NCBI RefSeq assembly: GCF_019203985.1
Contig: NZ_JAGSPD010000002.1
Location: 62,001 to 126,000 of the forward strand
DNA: 64,000 bases
Direction: 5' to 3'
Origin: Winogradskyella luteola
Lineage (GTDB): Bacteria; Bacteroidota; Bacteroidia; Flavobacteriales; Flavobacteriaceae
Under the pieces are notes generated by a model. It saw only the letters and a list, made by a program, of their open reading frames with translations, did not search any database and was not told the origin of the DNA. Made by a program: the position numbers and the translations under genes. Of the stretch, positions 62,590 to 64,000 are shown in pieces (within the stretch, counting starts at the first letter, position 1; every line of letters begins with the position of its first letter).

Positions 62590-64000
62590 ATGGCAGAAGG
62601 AGAAAAACTCATTCCAATTAACATTGAAGATGAAATGAAATCGGCTTACATTGACTACTCAATGTCAGTCATTGTGTCACGTGCGTTACCAGATGTAAGA
62701 GATGGTTTAAAGCCAGTGCATAGACGTGTACTTTATGGTATGCATGAGCTGGGTGTTAGAGCAAATACAGCACACAAAAAGTCAGCAAGAATTGTTGGTG
62801 AAGTTTTGGGTAAGTATCATCCACATGGTGATACATCTGTTTATGACACTATGGTACGTATGGCTCAAGAATGGAGCTTACGTTACATGTTAATTGATGG
62901 CCAAGGTAACTTTGGTTCTGTAGATGGCGATAGCCCCGCAGCAATGCGATATACAGAAGCACGTATGCGAAAGATTTCTGAAGACATGTTAGCAGATATA
63001 GACAAAGAGACTGTAGATCATAAGCTTAATTTTGATGACACTCTAGAAGAACCAACTGTTTTGCCGACGCGTATTCCTGGCCTGTTGGTCAATGGAGCTT
63101 CTGGTATTGCGGTCGGAATGGCAACAAATATGCCTCCGCACAATCTTACTGAAGTTGTAAATGGTACAATCGCATATATCGACAATAATGATATTGAGAT
63201 TGATGAATTAATGCAGCATATAAAGGCTCCAGATTTTCCAACAGGAGGTACCATATATGGATACGATGGTGTTAAAGAAGCTTTCCACACAGGTCGCGGA
63301 CGTATAGTAATGCGTGGCAAGGCCAATATAGAAGAAGTTAACGGGCGTGAGTGCATTATTGTAAATGAGATTCCTTACCAAGTGAATAAAGCAGACATGA
63401 TCAAAAAGACTGCAGACTTGGTTAATGATAAAAAGCTTGAAGGAATTTCTACCATTAGAGATGAGTCGGATAGAAATGGAATGCGTATCGTCTATGTATT
63501 GAAGCGTGATGCTATTCCAAATATTGTTCTTAATAAATTATATAAATACACAGCGTTACAATCGTCTTTTAGTGTCAATAATATTGCATTAGTCAATGGG
63601 CGACCACAACTTCTTAATTTAAAAGAGCTCATCCATTATTTTGTAGAGCATAGACACGATGTAGTTGTAAGACGTACCAAGTACGAACTACGTAAAGCTG
63701 AAGAACGTGCTCATATCCTAGAAGGTTTAATCATTGCCTCTGATAATATAGATGAAGTAATTGCACTAATTAGAGCGTCTGCAAATGCAGAAGAAGCAAA
63801 AGCAAAGTTAATTGAACGTTTTGAATTATCTGAGCTACAAGCTAAGGCTATTGTTGAGATGCGTCTACGTCAATTAACAGGACTAGAGCAAGATAAATTA
63901 CGTGCTGAGTATGAAGAGTTGATGAAAACCATAGAAGACCTTAAGGATATTCTAGAAAAGAAGGATCGTCGTATGGATATCATTAAATCAGAACTAGAAG
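62590..64000 (+). CDS. gyrA: DNA gyrase subunit A (3' end outside window)
   Basis: Open from ATG 62590 to the window end, 470 residues of a normally ~840-residue protein. Breaks and rejoins DNA for negative supercoiling. Begins [40 protein letters not shown] is the family start; catalytic Tyr121 lies in [10 protein letters not shown]. The quinolone-pocket region [10 protein letters not shown] has Thr82 and Asp86, the native state of flavobacterial GyrA (Ser83/Asp87 in E. coli). Later [20 protein letters not shown] belongs to the tower/coiled-coil region. Divergent from clpC, with a weak TATATTAG box at 62543-62550. Confidence 0.96.
   Translation, partial: MAEGEKLIPINIEDEMKSAYIDYSMSVIVSRALPDVRDGLKPVHRRVLYGMHELGVRANTAHKKSARIVGEVLGKYHPHGDTSVYDTMVRMAQEWSLRYMLIDGQGNFGSVDGDSPAAMRYTEARMRKISEDMLADIDKETVDHKLNFDDTLEEPTVLPTRIPGLLVNGASGIAVGMATNMPPHNLTEVVNGTIAYIDNNDIEIDELMQHIKAPDFPTGGTIYGYDGVKEAFHTGRGRIVMRGKANIEEVNGRECIIVNEIPYQVNKADMIKKTADLVNDKKLEGISTIRDESDRNGMRIVYVLKRDAIPNIVLNKLYKYTALQSSFSVNNIALVNGRPQLLNLKELIHYFVEHRHDVVVRRTKYELRKAEERAHILEGLIIASDNIDEVIALIRASANAEEAKAKLIERFELSELQAKAIVEMRLRQLTGLEQDKLRAEYEELMKTIEDLKDILEKKDRRMDIIKSELE

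Noticed and set aside
1..64000. CRISPR array, rRNA, tRNA, prophage or complete transposon
   Set aside because: No regularly spaced repeats, no rRNA or tRNA-like sequence, no integrase or phage structural gene, and no complete insertion sequence was seen on either strand; tRNAs were looked for by eye only.

Overview
The window is an AT-rich (roughly one third G+C), gene-dense stretch of a chromosome from a member of the Bacteroidota, almost certainly a (marine-type) Flavobacteriaceae. Supporting evidence seen here: promoters of the Bacteroidota type (TTG, 17-23 bases, TAnnTTTG) instead of E. coli-type boxes, no strong Shine-Dalgarno sites, many lipoproteins with a Cys at residue 16-23, a type IX secretion (T9SS) sorting domain, and families largely confined to this group (DUF4834, DUF3667, BatA-type VWA protein, TIGR02757, M61 and S10 peptidases, GyrA with Thr82/Asp86).

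Layout. 1-2752: end of a threonine aldolase and a tandem pair of family 2 glycosyltransferases. 2883-6805: a surface lipoprotein, the nucleoid protein YbaB and oligopeptidase B. 6880-11577: a cysteine-synthase-like enzyme and an alpha-oxoamine-synthase-like acyltransferase that together look like the sulfonolipid (capnine) CapA/CapB pair, followed on the other strand by an outer-membrane barrel gene and a GNAT-fold acyltransferase. 11684-17428: DUF4834 protein, YfhO, a family 4 glycosyltransferase and a Wzx-like flippase (surface glycan assembly). 17618-19722: two paralogous secreted proteins with YD/GRI-type repeats, one with a long Arg/Ser/Thr tail. 19957-24391: DUF3667 protein and then a decaying accessory patch: IS1-family transposase remnant, a frameshifted DUF5700-like metalloprotease lipoprotein, a DUF5694 lipoprotein, tiny ORFs and an XRE-regulator pseudogene abutting uvrA. 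24392-33582: uvrA, an ECF sigma factor with a 47-residue companion gene, nth, bcp, a large uncharacterised protein, an MBL-fold hydrolase and a small esterase. 33582-36757: a BatA protein and a dihydroorotase-like protein that has lost its metal ligands. 36879-47881: glycosyltransferases, M61 and S10 peptidases, RidA, an OmpA lipoprotein, holA, and a T9SS cargo protein. 47996-53280: thrA-thrB-thrC-GNAT operon preceded by a possible Thr/Ile-rich leader peptide. 53535-64000: nnr, two thioredoxin-fold lipoproteins, hutH, clpC and the start of gyrA.

How the parts work together. Envelope construction dominates: sulfonolipid synthesis, glycan glycosyltransferases with a flippase, lipoproteins and secreted peptidases. 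The rest is housekeeping (DNA repair, replication, threonine synthesis, NAD(P)HX repair, protein quality control). No CRISPR array, rRNA, tRNA, prophage or intact transposon was seen. The points that most deserve a second look are the candidate thr attenuator, the sulfonolipid neighbourhood with its possible N-acyltransferase, the degenerate dihydroorotase, the paralogous secreted repeat proteins, the fully overlapping divergent promoters at 31269-31316, and a family of degenerate intergenic repeats.
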